Below, piece after piece: positions 11,340 through 22,804 of a stretch of DNA of 64,000 nucleotides. The notes under the pieces are model-generated. The model was not told the DNA's origin and did not search any database. It saw only the letters and a list, made by a program, of their open reading frames with translations. The first letter of the stretch is position 1. Each line of letters opens with the position of its first letter. The DNA is from Eucommia ulmoides (lineage: Eukaryota; Streptophyta; Magnoliopsida; Garryales; Eucommiaceae). The position numbers and the translations under genes were made by a program. The stretch covers positions 7,264,114 through 7,328,113 of the forward strand of contig CM028328.1 in the NCBI GenBank assembly GCA_016647705.1, read 5' to 3'.

Positions 11340-12204
11340 TTCGTACAAGTTTAAAAAATATTTTGTTTTGACGGATTATAAATTTGTTGTATTTGGATAG
11401 GTGAGAACTGTTTATATAGACTTTTATTTCTTCAATATTCATCAACTTGAACAAAGAAAAAAATCTTTATTTTTCATTTCCATTAATTTCACAATATTCG
11501 AGTGATTATATTTGTTTTCAATATTTTTTAGAGAATAAATGGGTTTAATGTCATTTATTTCTCGTCATTTGCCATGTTACCATAGACATGTCCTATATTT
11601 AGCAAATAGCACGGGATTTTCTTGTCAAACAAAAAAGTGTGGTCAAAAGTCCAAATTATCCTCATTTCAAATAAACCAAATAAGAGATAGAAAAAGGAAA
11701 AACAATACGAATTCGAAGACATATAAACATAAAACAAAATGAGCTCATTGATTATAAGTCAAATGATAGGGAATGTAAGTCAAATGATAGGGAATGTAAG
11801 TGATAATAACCCATTGAAATAATTCAATATTAATTAATTTGTGTGCATGTGTTTTTTTCAATAGAAAGTAATTTGATTTATTGATTCCATGCCAGTGAGA
11901 TACAAAAAGACGATCAGACAATGTCAGAAATATGAATTTATCGCATAAGAACTAAAGGAAACGAATTGTTGAAAATTTATAAATGCTTAATTTTATCATT
12001 CATTTTATAAAATGGATGAATACTTAGTGTTTCACAATTGTTATCCTAAAATAATAGTGTATTTCAATTTTTTATTATTTATTTTAAATATTTTAAATAA
12101 TAAATATACAAACTAATCTTATAAAATCTAAAATTATTAATTCATTTATAAAATTCCAACATACTATTTTGGTGGCGATGGGAAACAAGGGGGTGGGGTA
12201 TTGA
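11340..12204. other. Upstream region of the block A small gene
   Basis: AT-rich promoter-side sequence conserved with block B (to about 54670) and partly with C and D (to the GAGAATAAATGG tract near 11531). A 20 bp motif (AAGTCAAATGATAGGGAATG) is repeated in tandem at about 11757-11798. No open frame has support. Confidence 0.5.
11409..11419 (-). promoter_or_regulatory. TATA box of the small gene, block A
   Basis: Minus-strand TCTATATAAAC lies about 75 bases upstream of ATG 11333-11335. The same motif sits at the equivalent place in block B (near 53898), and weaker forms occur in C and D. Confidence 0.5.
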
Positions 12205-12212
12205 CCGCAAAG

Positions 12213-12329
12213 CAATGTTTTCAAACCCGGACCGAAAATCGAACTAGAAAAATCACCGGATCATGGGTCACTGATTCCACCGGTAGGCGAACGATGGTTG
12301 AACCGTGATGTCATAATTACGTCATTAAT

Positions 12330-12360
<31 letters not shown>

Positions 12361-13171
12361 CGACAACATATATAAAATGTATTGAATGCAATGGCAATTT
12401 CGAAATATTGAGGTTTTAATTTTGTCCATTTTTATTTGGCATTTGAGTAATTTTCCTCAAAAATTGGGTGTTAGGGTAATTACGCACATCTTATGGCAAT
12501 TTTGTAATTCTCTTTAACCTCTGTCCACATGCGTTATTTATTATAGCAGTCAAGCTCCTTATTCGTAATTTGAATGCTAACCTCAGCTATACATGATACC
12601 CTAATCACTAATGCTTTATATCTTCATTTCATTAGTGTTCCATGACATCCATTACTGGCGGCCCCCAAACATTAGGGATGACATCCATCCTATTCCCAGT
12701 TGTCGTCTGTCTGTTTCTCTCTCTCTATCTATCTATATATCTATCTCTACATAGGAGGATCAGTCGCCGCCTCTGATAAATCTTACGAGCGGCGTATCGT
12801 GATTGCTTGAGAGTTCATAAATCCTCCTACTGGAAGCCGAAAGAGAGGTTTATACGAGCCTTGTCGAGGAGAAGGCATCTTTTTTGTTATCTGTCTCTCT
12901 TCTTGCAATTTACCCCTGTATCATCTCTTTCTCTCTCTACCAACTCTACAGGGTTCGAGCACAAGAGACTATGGATGGGAAATGGTAAAAATCCGGCCGG
13001 TTCGACAAAAACCGGAACGATTCACCGGTTCACGGTTGAACCGGTTCGAACCGGCTGGTTGAGTGGTTGTTAGTGGTAAATGGGTTTTAGGGGTTGATCG
13101 GACTGGAATTAGAGCCGGTCGACGATTCAACCAGTTCGACCGGCCAATGCGATTCGATTTTTAAAACATTG
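12213..13171. mobile_element. hAT-like element with gene-like interior (copy A)
   Basis: Perfect 8 bp target duplication CCGCAAAG at 12205-12212 and 13172-13179. Ends are inverted (CAATGTTTTCAAA and TTTAAAACATTG). Subterminal regions are rich in GGTTGAACCGG and CCGGTTCGAACC words on both sides. The middle (about 12640-12960) is a leader-like stretch with (CT)n and (TCTA)n runs, perhaps captured from a host gene I cannot identify. No transposase. The same element at the same site in the duplicate (54678-55595) shows it predates the duplication. Confidence 0.75.
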
Positions 13172-14267
13172 CCGCAAAGGGTGCCATCGGAGAAACCCAA
13201 TGGGATCGGGGACCGGAGGAATTTTAAGAAATTGCTATTGAATTTTTTAAAATAAAACGGTTAAAAATTCTAGTGTTGTGAATTTTTGTCAAAATAAAAG
13301 AATAAAAATATATATTTTTAATATATAAGTGAGGAATAATGGCAAAATACTTGGTCCAATAATTTACCTGGTATATTTCAAATGAAAGAAGAGACGATCG
13401 ATTTATCAAATGACGGGAGAAAGAATTAACAAAAACCAAACATACCCACAAAAAAGTCCATATTTTTCTATTTTCATTTTTTTAGTTTTTTGCAAAAGGT
13501 GTTTACAAACCTGTACAAATACTTTTATTAATCACCTACCAGTCGATCTGACGCATTCTCCTCACATCATTCTGGTGCAATTAAAATTAAATTTAAGATT
13601 TAATTTCTAGAGTACTCCTCAAGAGAGTCAAATCCTAAATGACAAGGAAATAGAACATCTCTCTTGCCAACCGAACTAGCGACTCTTGGGTAAATCCATA
13701 TTTTTCAGTTCGATACCAAACTGTCAACTTCTTCCTAGCGATGCTACACAAAGAAGCCCTTAATCCCATCAGAAAATCCAACTACAAGAACTACATGATC
13801 ACACACATGAAAAAATAAAATACCAATTAGAAAACTTCAGAGGAGAATCATTAAGATATCAAAACCTAAATGAATCCCCATACTTGTTCCTCATACTGTA
13901 GTGATCAAACTTTCGGTCCCTGCCGTAATCCTCCACCCCTGCTGCCGGTTTCACCTCTCCGAAAACCGCCTCACCGTCGTTGCCGGCCTTCTGGTGATGC
14001 TTCGGCCTTTCTTTCTGACTCTTGGACCATTATGCTTTGGATCTTTCAAACTGGCCGATCGCATTTTCACCGGTTTATTAATTTCTTGATAATTTTCTGA
14101 CAAATTCGGGTTATGGACATGCCTAGGACCAATGGGTGCCCATTTTGATCTTCTTGGGGCATTATAAGGGAGTCTTTTAATGGGGTGAGGTTGTTTTTGG
14201 AGGGTTTTGGTTTGAATCAAAAGGGGATGAAGTTTAGGAATAGAGTACCCAAAAATTCGAGCCCAAG

Positions 14268-14456
14268 TGTTAGAGATTATTAGTTGTTATAGTCTGTTTT
14301 GCTTGTTGCATTCTGTTAGAGCTGTTAGAGCTGTTAGTTGTATTCTATTAGAGCTGTTAGGATGTTTGTTAGCTCAATTCTCATTCCTCTTATATATATA
14401 CTGTAAAGATTGGTGAAATGAATTAACCTATCATAAAAGAATATTCTTCTCTAATA
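14268..14456 (+). repeat. 5' LTR of Copia-1
   Basis: 189 bp, followed at once by the primer site starting TGATATCAGAG. Contains a short tandem of GTTAGAGCT and a TATATATA promoter-like run. Confidence 0.9.
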
Positions 14457-17400
14457 TGATATCAGAGTTTGATTGCATCACCCGTTGACTTCAAAACCTC
14501 TATGGCCTCTTCTACCTTTTCCCCAATTACTTTTACTCATTCCATCTCTGTTAAACTTGAAGAGCAAAATTTTCTGCTCTGGAAACAACCAGTCTTCACT
14601 GCCATCAGAGGCCATCGCCTTCAAGTCTATATTGATGGATCCGATCCACCTTTAAATTTTTTATCTGATACTGATGTCAAATCTGGTAATGTAATCCTGC
14701 TTTTTCAAATTGGGATTAGCAGGACCACCTTCTCTTCTCATGGCTACTTTCTTCTATGAGTGAGTCACTGTTAACTCGGCTTGTTGGTTGTGACACTTCT
14801 TCTCAAGTTTGGTCTACTCTTGAGATGTACTTCACCACTCAGACCTCTACAAAGGTCTCCCAGCTGAAAACTAAACTTCAAACCACAAGCAAGGGTGATC
14901 TAATCCTAAATACCTACCTTCTTACCATCAAATCCCTTGTGGATCAACTTGCTTCTGTTAGCCATCGTCTCTCTGTCAAAGAACACATTGATACAATTTT
15001 TGAAGGTCTTCCTCAATCTTATGACACCTTCATTGTGTCTGTTACATCCAAGTCTGACTTATACACTGTTGCTGAAATTGAATCTTTCCTTCTAGCTCAA
15101 GAAGCTCGTATTGAACGCCACAGTCAACAGTTAGACATTAATGCCTCAGCCAATATGGTTCATAGTACCTCATCTCACCAAAAACGTTTTGACTCTTCAT
15201 ATTCTCAATCTTTTGGGTATCCTCATTTTCGTCCTCCACACTCAAGATCTCGAGGTTGTTTATACTCTCCTTCAGGGGGAAGACGTGGTGGTAGATCTTC
15301 ATGGTCCAACAATTCTTCTAGTGGCTCCAACAGACCACATTGTCAGATCTGTGGCAAGCCTGAACATCAGGCCTATAAGTTCTATGAAAGGTTCAACAAT
15401 GCTGTGCAAGGTCCTTGGCAATATCAACGACAATGGTCTTGTTCCCAGCAACCCTTGTTTGCACTTGTTGCCTCAGCTAAGTCCCTCACTGATACCAACT
15501 GGTATCCAGATTCTGGAGCTTCTAACCATTATACTCTTGATCTTCACCATCTTGGCATATCTGAACCTTACCGTGGCCACGAACAAATCCATGTCGGTGA
15601 GGGTTCTGGTTTAGAGATTCAAAACATTGGTTAATCTTCTTTTTCCTCTCATTCCTCTCCCAAAGTCCTATTTCTTCATAATCTTTTGCATGTTCCTAAA
15701 ATTACCAAAAACCTCGTTAGTGTTTCCAAATTTACTCAAGATAATCATGTATTTTTCAAGTTTCATGCTGATCTTTGTTTTGTTAAAGATCAGGTCACCA
15801 AGAATATTCTTAAGGAAGGGAAGCTTAAAAATGGCCTCTATGCTTTTGCTTCTTCAAGCCTGTTGCTCCAATCTGTCTCAGCTCAGCAATACAGCTTCAA
15901 GCCTACTTCTCCACTATCTGTTCAAGTTACTCAATCTTGTCGTAACTTTACTTCTGTTAGCAAATTATGGCATTAGAGGCTTGGCCATCCCTCAGCCAAA
16001 ACTTCGAAAAATGTATTATCTACTTGTAATGTTCCTTTCAGTCATAATAAAATCATCCTTGATTTTGTTCTGACTATTGTTTAGGGAAAATTCATAAGTT
16101 CCCGTTCCTTAATTCCACTACTGTTTATTCACAACCTCTCGAACATTTTCACTCGGATCTCTAGGGCCTTTCTCCTGTGTTATCCTCTTGTGGTTATCGA
16201 TATTATATCCATTTTGTTGATGCACATACTTGTTTCACTTGGGTTTACTTGTTGCAACACAAGTCTGATGCATTTACCATCTTTCTCAAGTTCAAATCAC
16301 AAGTTGAACTTCAATTTGGTTTACCAATTAAGAGCATTTAATCTCATTAGGGTGGAGAGTACCAGTCCTTCACTGATTATCTTGAATCCAATGGTATTAT
16401 TCACAAACTAGCTTGCCCAACCACACATAAACAAAACGGGGTAGCTGATAGGAAGCATAGGCACATCATTGAATTAGCTCTTACTCTTCTTGCTAATGCT
16501 TCTTTACCTTTTAAATTCTGGGATGAATCTATTCGTACTGTAGTGTATCTGATTAACCAGCTACCATCTTCTGTTTTATCTGGAAAAACACCTTTTCAGG
16601 TTCTTTTCAACAAACCACCTGACTAGCCAACTCAAGGTGTTTAGCTGCTCCTGTTTTCCTACTATCAAGCTATATAACAAGCATAAGTTGCAGTTTCGTT
16701 CTTTGGAGTGCACATTTCTTGGCTAAAGTATAAAACATAAAGGTTACAAGTGCGTGGACCCCAAGGGCAGGATCTACATCTCTCGTGATGTCATATTCCA
16801 TGAACACAATTTTTCCTATGCCACTAAGCCCCCTGATTCCAATCCACCACCCTGTGTACCTGAGTCATCAATTAACCCAACAACTTCTCTTTCTCTTATT
16901 CCCTCACTACATAGTAGCCATCATGACTCCACTCCATCTCTAAACCTTCCCATGCCACCCTCTTCTTCACATCCTGTTGCAACATCACTACCTACTCCTC
17001 CTCATCAACCATCACCCACACCTTTACATCCTACTCCCACTTCTCCCATACCTGATACAACCATAGCACCAACCTCCTCTCTTGCTAATGCCCATGGTAT
17101 GCGAAATTGTGCCAAAGCAGAAGTTTTCAAGCCCAAAGTATTCATGACCAGCAAAAAACCATCTACAGTCACTGCAGCCCCTCTTATCCCTCATTGGAAA
17201 TCAGCTATGCAGGATGAATATTTGGGTTTGCAACGGAATCACATATGGTCTCTTGTTTCCCTCCCACCAAATCGAAAGCCTATCGGCTGCAAATGGGTTT
17301 ACAAAGTGAATGAAAACTCTGATAGAAGTATACACAAATATAAAGCCCGATTGGTCGCTAAGGGTTTTCATCAACTCCCTGGTTTTGATTTTACTAAGAC

Positions 17401-18711
17401 ATTCAGTCCAGTAATTAAGCCCACAACAATCCGAGTTGTTTTGGTCATTGTTGTATCTAAAGGTTGGAATATTCAACAACTTGATGTTAACAATGCATTC
17501 CTTAATGGCAAAATTCAAGAAGAGGTATACATGGTGCAACCACCTGGTTTTGAGGACAAGAGTGCTCCTAATGCAGTGTGCAGATTACATAAAGCCTTGT
17601 ATGGGCTAAAACAAGATCCAAGGGCTTGGTTTGACAAACTCCGGAGTGCTCTCACTGCTTTTGGCTTCACCTCCACTAAATTCAATCAGTCTCTCTTTAT
17701 CAAACACTCTTCTCATAGTACTTTGTTTGTCCTAGTATATGTCGATGATATTCTTGTTATTGGAAGTCGCGCCACAGACATTACCCAACTTGTTCAACAC
17801 CTCAACACCAAGTTTGCTCTGAAAGACCTTGGCTATATCAGCTACTTCTGATGGACTTCAAGCTGAAGCTACTTTTGATGGACTTTTGCATACTCAGAAA
17901 AAGTACATTACTGACCATATATGTCGAGCCAAGATGCAATTTTCCAATAGCTTACCCACTCCTATGAGTAGCGGTGAAAAACTCTCATTTACTGGTAGTG
18001 ATCCCACTCAGGACGTGCAACCTTACAGGAGCATCGTAGGAGCACTACAATATGTCATGATCACTAAACCTGAAATTGCTTAATCAGTTAATCGCGTATG
18101 TCAATTTATGCAGCAACCACTTGAATCCCACTGGAAAACAGTAAAGAGAATTTTGCGTTATCTCAAGGGCTTACTCAACTTAGGGTTGCATCTCACTCGC
18201 TCAAATCAACTTCAAGTCACTAGTTTTGGTGACGCAGACTGGGCCTCCAACCCTGATGATCGTAGATCTACTACTTGTTATTGTCTCTATCTTGGCAATA
18301 ATTTGGTCTCATGGTCATCAAAGAAGCAAAGCACAATTTCCAGGAGTAGCACCGAGGCTGAGTATCGAAGCATGACTGCATTAATTGCTGAAGTATCTTG
18401 GCTTCAATCTCTGTTACAAGAGCTACATACTGATCAAGTTAGCCCACCAGTTTTGTGGTGTGATAATCTTAGCTCTGTGTTGATGTCTGCAAATCCTATT
18501 CTTCATGCCAGGACAAAACACATTGAACTAGACCTATACTTCGTGCATGAGAAAGTTATACAAAAACAGATCATTGTCAAACATGTCCCCCCCTCTTGTG
18601 ATCAAGTCCCTGACATTTTTACTAAGGCATTAAGTAACTCTCGATTTCTTCTTCTTCGTGACAAACTTAGAGTTACAACTCACAAAGTATCCCACTCTAA
18701 GTTTGAGGGAG

Positions 18712-18891
18712 TGTTAGAGAATATTAGTTGTTATAGTTTGTTTTGCTTGTTGCATTCTGTTAGAGCTGTTAGTTGTATTTTGTTAGAGCTGTTAGAATGT
18801 TTGTTAGCTCAGCTCTCATTCCTCTTGTATATATATTGTAAAGATTGGTGAAATGAATTAACCTATCATAGAAGAATATTTCTCTCTAATA
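18712..18891 (+). repeat. 3' LTR of Copia-1
   Basis: 180 bp, preceded by the purine-rich tract and followed by target repeat CCGAG. Confidence 0.9.
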
Positions 18892-19054
18892 CCGAGCTTG
18901 GAGAGGTCGATGATGAGTTGGCTGAAAGATGGTCAAACCACTTCTTCTTCAGTGTTTATTGATTCCACGATCGGAGGAGTCGATTTCTCGTGAATTTGAT
19001 GTTGTTCCTGAGATTCAATCCCAGCCGTCAGTTGTTTTTGTACCTGGACATATT

Positions 19055-20399
19055 GGAGGAGTCGGTTTCTCTGATTTCTGTTTCTGTTTCGGTTTTAAGT
19101 TTTTCTTTTTTGCAAACAGAAATAGAAATCCGGGAAAAAAATCGTTTTCTTCACGGAAATTTGTTATTAAAACTTTTGGGAGCATATCAAAAGTAGATTT
19201 TTTTTTTTTTAATTATTTCTGATTATGTTCCCAGTTTTCTAGGACGGGAAACAGTAAACAAGGAGCCTAAGTCGGGAACAGAATCTCGCTTTCTCTCTCT
19301 CTATAAATCACATTTATACTTTTTCAAATTTTCAAATTTTCAATCAGACACATCACATCTCATTTTAATTTTCAAAGATTCTATTTTAAAAAATTTCAAA
19401 ATCAAAGCCAAACAAGTTTTCACAATTTTCAAACATTATTTTAAAAATAATTTTTACAATTTTTGAAAATTCATTTGTAGTTCAAAACCAAACAGACTAG
19501 GGATGAAGATGACAATTGAACCCGAACCGGCGGGTAACCGAACCGAATGGTTTGGTTTGAAACCAATCAAATAGTTTCGATTTCGATTTTGCTTTCAGAA
19601 TTGAAAAGCAGAACAGTTCTTTTTTATTTTAGGATAATAACCGTAAAACCAAACTATCTAATCAAACCACGTAACCGTTATTTTAGACCTATTATATATA
19701 TATATATATAATACCCCTACTTATGTATTGATTTACAATTTTTCCTATAGTATTGTTCATTTTTTATGTATTGTTTGTTTTTTATTACATGTTTCATACT
19801 TAAATTATAACTGAGATGTTTATTTCAACAATTAATGATTTGGTGGTTCAATTGTGATTTTGCTTGAAATTTGTGTATTATATTTTAGTGTTTTTTCCCC
19901 CATTTTACGAACTTGCATCGCTAGTAATTAGTACTTACAATAGAGAAAATTAATAAATAAAAAATAAAAAACTTAATGGGTTAGCGGTTTTGTGAGTTTG
20001 GTTTTGATTTTGGTTTTGGTTTGATAAGTCTTGATTTTGACCTTTTTTTGTGTGTGAGTTTACTATTTTATCTTCCCTAATTCTATTAAAATTTATCAAT
20101 CGATGCTCCTCCGATGAATCTGCACCTTGATTTTCAATTTTAACCACAATTTGTTTCGAATATATTGGAAATCGCTAAACCCTTTTGTTGTTCTTGATTC
20201 GATTTCAAAGTTTCAGACCCAAACCTAAAGAACTTTGATTTTGAAATCTCGCCGCCGATATATCTCCAATTGTTCCAACTACTAGTTCCCTTTCTTAGTT
20301 TTGGAAAATTTACGATGACATTTTATGTAAATGTTGATTTTCAGTTACTGCTGTAATATTTTGATTTTTATTTGCTACAATATTTGACTGGGAATTGTG
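19055..20399. other. AT-rich interval with hAT-like scraps
   Basis: No gene supported. Sequence near 19498-19690 (TAGGGATGAAG start, GAACCCGAACCGG words, then ATACCCCTA near 19712) resembles the ends of hAT-type MITEs but no target duplication could be fixed. The rest is AT-rich. Confidence 0.35.
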
Positions 20400-20615
20400 T
20401 GTGATTTTTTTTTTTCTTTTGGTGGTAGTGGTGGTGGTCGCGATGGTGATAGTGAATTTTTTATGATGGCGATAATAGTTATTTTTTATTGTGGTGGTTA
20501 TGGTGATAGTGGATATTTACTATGGTGGTAATCGTGATGTCGAATATTTATTGTTGGATGATGGTGATAAAAATATTTATTGTGTTAGTGACGGTTGTAA
20601 TAGTAAATAATTACT

Positions 20616-22085
20616 AGGGGCGCTAACCGAATAGTCCTAAAAGGCGCAAGAAACTACCAATTAAACCCTCTCATCTTTTCATGCATTAAGCAGTCCTTTT
20701 GCCATTTTTTTATGAAAATACCTCTCCTATGTAACTTTCAATGTTAACATCAAAACATATGAATTTTTTCGTAGTTCCTGATGTCGTAAAACTAATATTT
20801 TTATATTGTATTAATCGGTAAAATGTCATCTTTTCTATGATATGTTAATCATATTTTTAAAACGTGTGGATCGTATTATGCGTGGATGTTACATGTAACA
20901 TCAAATGTAACACTGTCTAATATTGACCAATTTCAAAAAATATTTTCAATGGATGTTATGTAACATCTATAATCAATGAATATTTTAAAACATATTTTCA
21001 ATGGATGTTACAAGTAAACATCTATATCAATAATTATTTCCAGTTGATGTTATATGCAAAACATATTTTTATGTAGATATTATATGTGACATTTATATTT
21101 CAGGGAATGTTACATGTAACATTAATGCGGTTTCTAATATTTCTCATTAACATACTTATAACATCTATATTTCATAGGATGTTGCATGTAACATTAATGC
21201 AATTTTTAATTTATCTTATTAACACATGTAACATCTATATTTCAGAGGATGTTACATGCAATATTAATGCGATTTTCAATTTTTATCATTAAGACACATG
21301 TAACATCTATATTTCAGAGGATGTTACATGTAACATTAATCTAATTTTTAATTTCTATCACTAACACATACCATTATATTTCAAGGGTCAGAGGATGTTA
21401 CATGTAACATTAATCTGATTTTCAATTTCTCTCACTAACACACATATAACATTTATATTTCAGAGGATGTTACATGTAAAATTAATCCGATTTCCAATTT
21501 TTATCATTAACACAGACCACTATATTTCAAGGGTCAGAGGATGTTACATATAACATTAATCTGATTTCTAATTTCTATCACTAACATGGACCACTATATT
21601 TCAAGGGGTTGTTACATGTAACATTGCAGGGGTGCAATGTGTAAATAGTCAAAAAGAAACTCCAAAGGCTTTAATACCCAGTTTCCCATTTCTCTCTCTC
21701 TAAATAAAAAAAATCTCACCAGATTGAAAACAGAACATAAATAAGGTGAAAACATCCATTGAAATACTCGAATCTGAGTTGCGAAAGTGGTGGAGAAACC
21801 GAATCTGGACGGCGACGGTGGAGAAGGTATCAATGACGATGGGAAGGTATTAGATCTGGACAGTGACGGCAGGAGTGCGTCGAATCTTGACAGTGATAAT
21901 GGCAAGGCGATACTCTCGCAAAATCATGGGAGGAGCATTTCGGTAATCTCGTCGATGACCATTTTTTAAAAAGGGACCAATCGGTGCAATAAATCGCCGG
22001 CATAGGAGTTCTCGATGCAAGAAAAAGAAATGTGGGTTTTATCGGTAGTTTCATGCTAAATGTGGGATTACCCGGTAATTTTCCC
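20616..22085. mobile_element. hAT-like TIR element E2 with palindromic minisatellite
   Basis: Perfect 8 bp target duplication TAATTACT (20608-20615 and 22086-22093). The ends pair imperfectly over about 55 bp: 20616 onward reads AGGGGCGCTAACCG then AAACTACCAATTAAACCC, and the reverse complement of the right end reads GGGAAAATTACCGG then AAACTACCGATAAAACCC. The interior has about eight tandem units (21090-21630) and, at 21660-22020, a GC-richer stretch with coding-like but unrecognised sequence. No transposase. End structure is similar to E1 (9070, 51580). Confidence 0.75.
20880..21630. repeat. 72 bp minisatellite with a 16 bp palindromic core
   Basis: Palindrome ATGTTACATGTAACAT or close variants recur near 21107, 21179, 21249, 21321, 21394, 21466, 21541 and 21609, spaced 68-76 bp. 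Between them is a conserved stretch with TCTATATTTCAGAGG and CACTAACACA. Looser copies extend left to about 20884. Confidence 0.85.
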
Positions 22086-22210
22086 TAATTACTATTGTGG
22101 CCGTGGTGATAGTAAATATTTATTATGGCAACGGTGATAATAAATATTTACAATATTGATGGCGGCAGTGATAGTGAATATTTGTTGAGGTGATAAGAAT
22201 ATTATTGTGG

Positions 22211-22729
22211 TTGTGACGGAATATTGAATTTCTGGGATGATTAATATTTATTATCAAAATATTAATTAAGGGGTATTTTTGACATAAAAATAATATATTT
22301 TTAGTAGTGGGGTTTCATAAAATAAAATAAAAAAAATAGTTGGGGAGAAACTTAAGAAGTTATGGACGTTTGGGGCTCATAAAAAATTATCCATAAATAA
22401 AATAATAATTAAAGAAATATATTTGGCAAAAAGCTTGTGCATATAAAATGATTCAAAAGATACATAAAGACATTTTAACAAATCCAAGGGATTTGACAAA
22501 TTTGTTTTATCAAGTGGATTAAAAATAAATTCAGTGAATAGGTAGGAAATTTGACATCTTATTTATAAGAAATCAGTTTATCAAATAATTTGTTAATAGT
22601 AACTGAAAATAATGTGTAAAATATTTTTATCCACACACACAAAGAAAATCCCGCATCTATTAATTTTTCTTTTTTTGATTAAAAAAAAAATTAGAAGAGA
22701 GAAGCAAAAGAAATTGGAGAAGAGAGATA
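22211..22729. other. AT-rich interval before the LINE
   Basis: No gene seen. About 22424-22610 is loosely similar to intron sequence of blocks C and D (AAAAGATA.ATTAAG...TTTGACAT), perhaps a very old block relic. Confidence 0.35.
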
Positions 22730-22804
22730 GAACAAGAGAGTCTTGCCACCTTCCAAAAAAAGAAAAGAAAAGGGGTTACCCATCGCCCGTGTCCCTAAAG
22801 AAAA

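Larger units (their letters stand above)
14268..18891 (+). mobile_element. Copia-1, Ty1/copia LTR retrotransposon fossil
   Basis: Both LTRs (14268-14456 and 18712-18891) begin TGTTAGAGA and end CTCTAATA. A tRNA-Met-type primer site follows the 5' LTR and a purine tract (TTTGAGGGAG) precedes the 3' LTR. The 5 bp target repeat lies at 14263-14267 and 18892-18896. Parts in copia order: gag (from about 14500) with a CCHC knuckle near 15340, protease (DSGAS, about 15510), integrase (about 15960-16620), reverse transcriptase (about 17180-17850, with YVDD), RNase H (about 18100-18640). Broken, with roughly ten disruptions. The LTRs differ at about a dozen sites, mostly transitions, plus one short indel: some 2.5-5 million years if plant rates of 0.7-1.3e-8 apply. 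The empty site is preserved at about 56766. Confidence 0.93.
5041..19054. repeat. Segmental duplication, copy A
   Basis: Once three insertions are set aside (5358-8973 and Copia-1 14268-18891 being the large ones), this segment aligns with 51175-56925: TRIM, hAT-like element, two-exon gene, second hAT-like element, and the conserved minus-strand gene, in the same order and orientation. Identity looks high (about 95% in exon 2 of the small gene, counted by eye). Homology ends just after CTGGACAT in both copies. Copy A has two deletions of about 60 and 35 bases in its second gene. Confidence 0.85.
13859..19054 (-). pseudogene. Copy A of the conserved minus-strand host gene, split by Copia-1
   Basis: Pieces 13859-14267 and 18892-19054 together match the 56270-56925 gene of copy B. 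The gene is interrupted by the copia element between them. Relative to B it also lacks about 60 bases after CTCTTGGACC (near 14030) and about 35 bases after GACATGCC (near 14131), so its frame is broken without the insertion too. The recognisable core VHNPNLSENYQEINKPVK and MRSASLKDPKH is still readable in the frame at 13951-14220. Non-functional. Confidence 0.8.
20400..22210. repeat. Minisatellite of GGTGATAGT-type units, split by element E2
   Basis: Irregular units of about 35-45 bp around TGGTGATAGTAAATATTTATTATGG occur at 20420-20607 and resume at 22094-22210, on either side of the TIR element at 20616-22085. The element therefore landed inside a pre-existing minisatellite. Confidence 0.65.
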
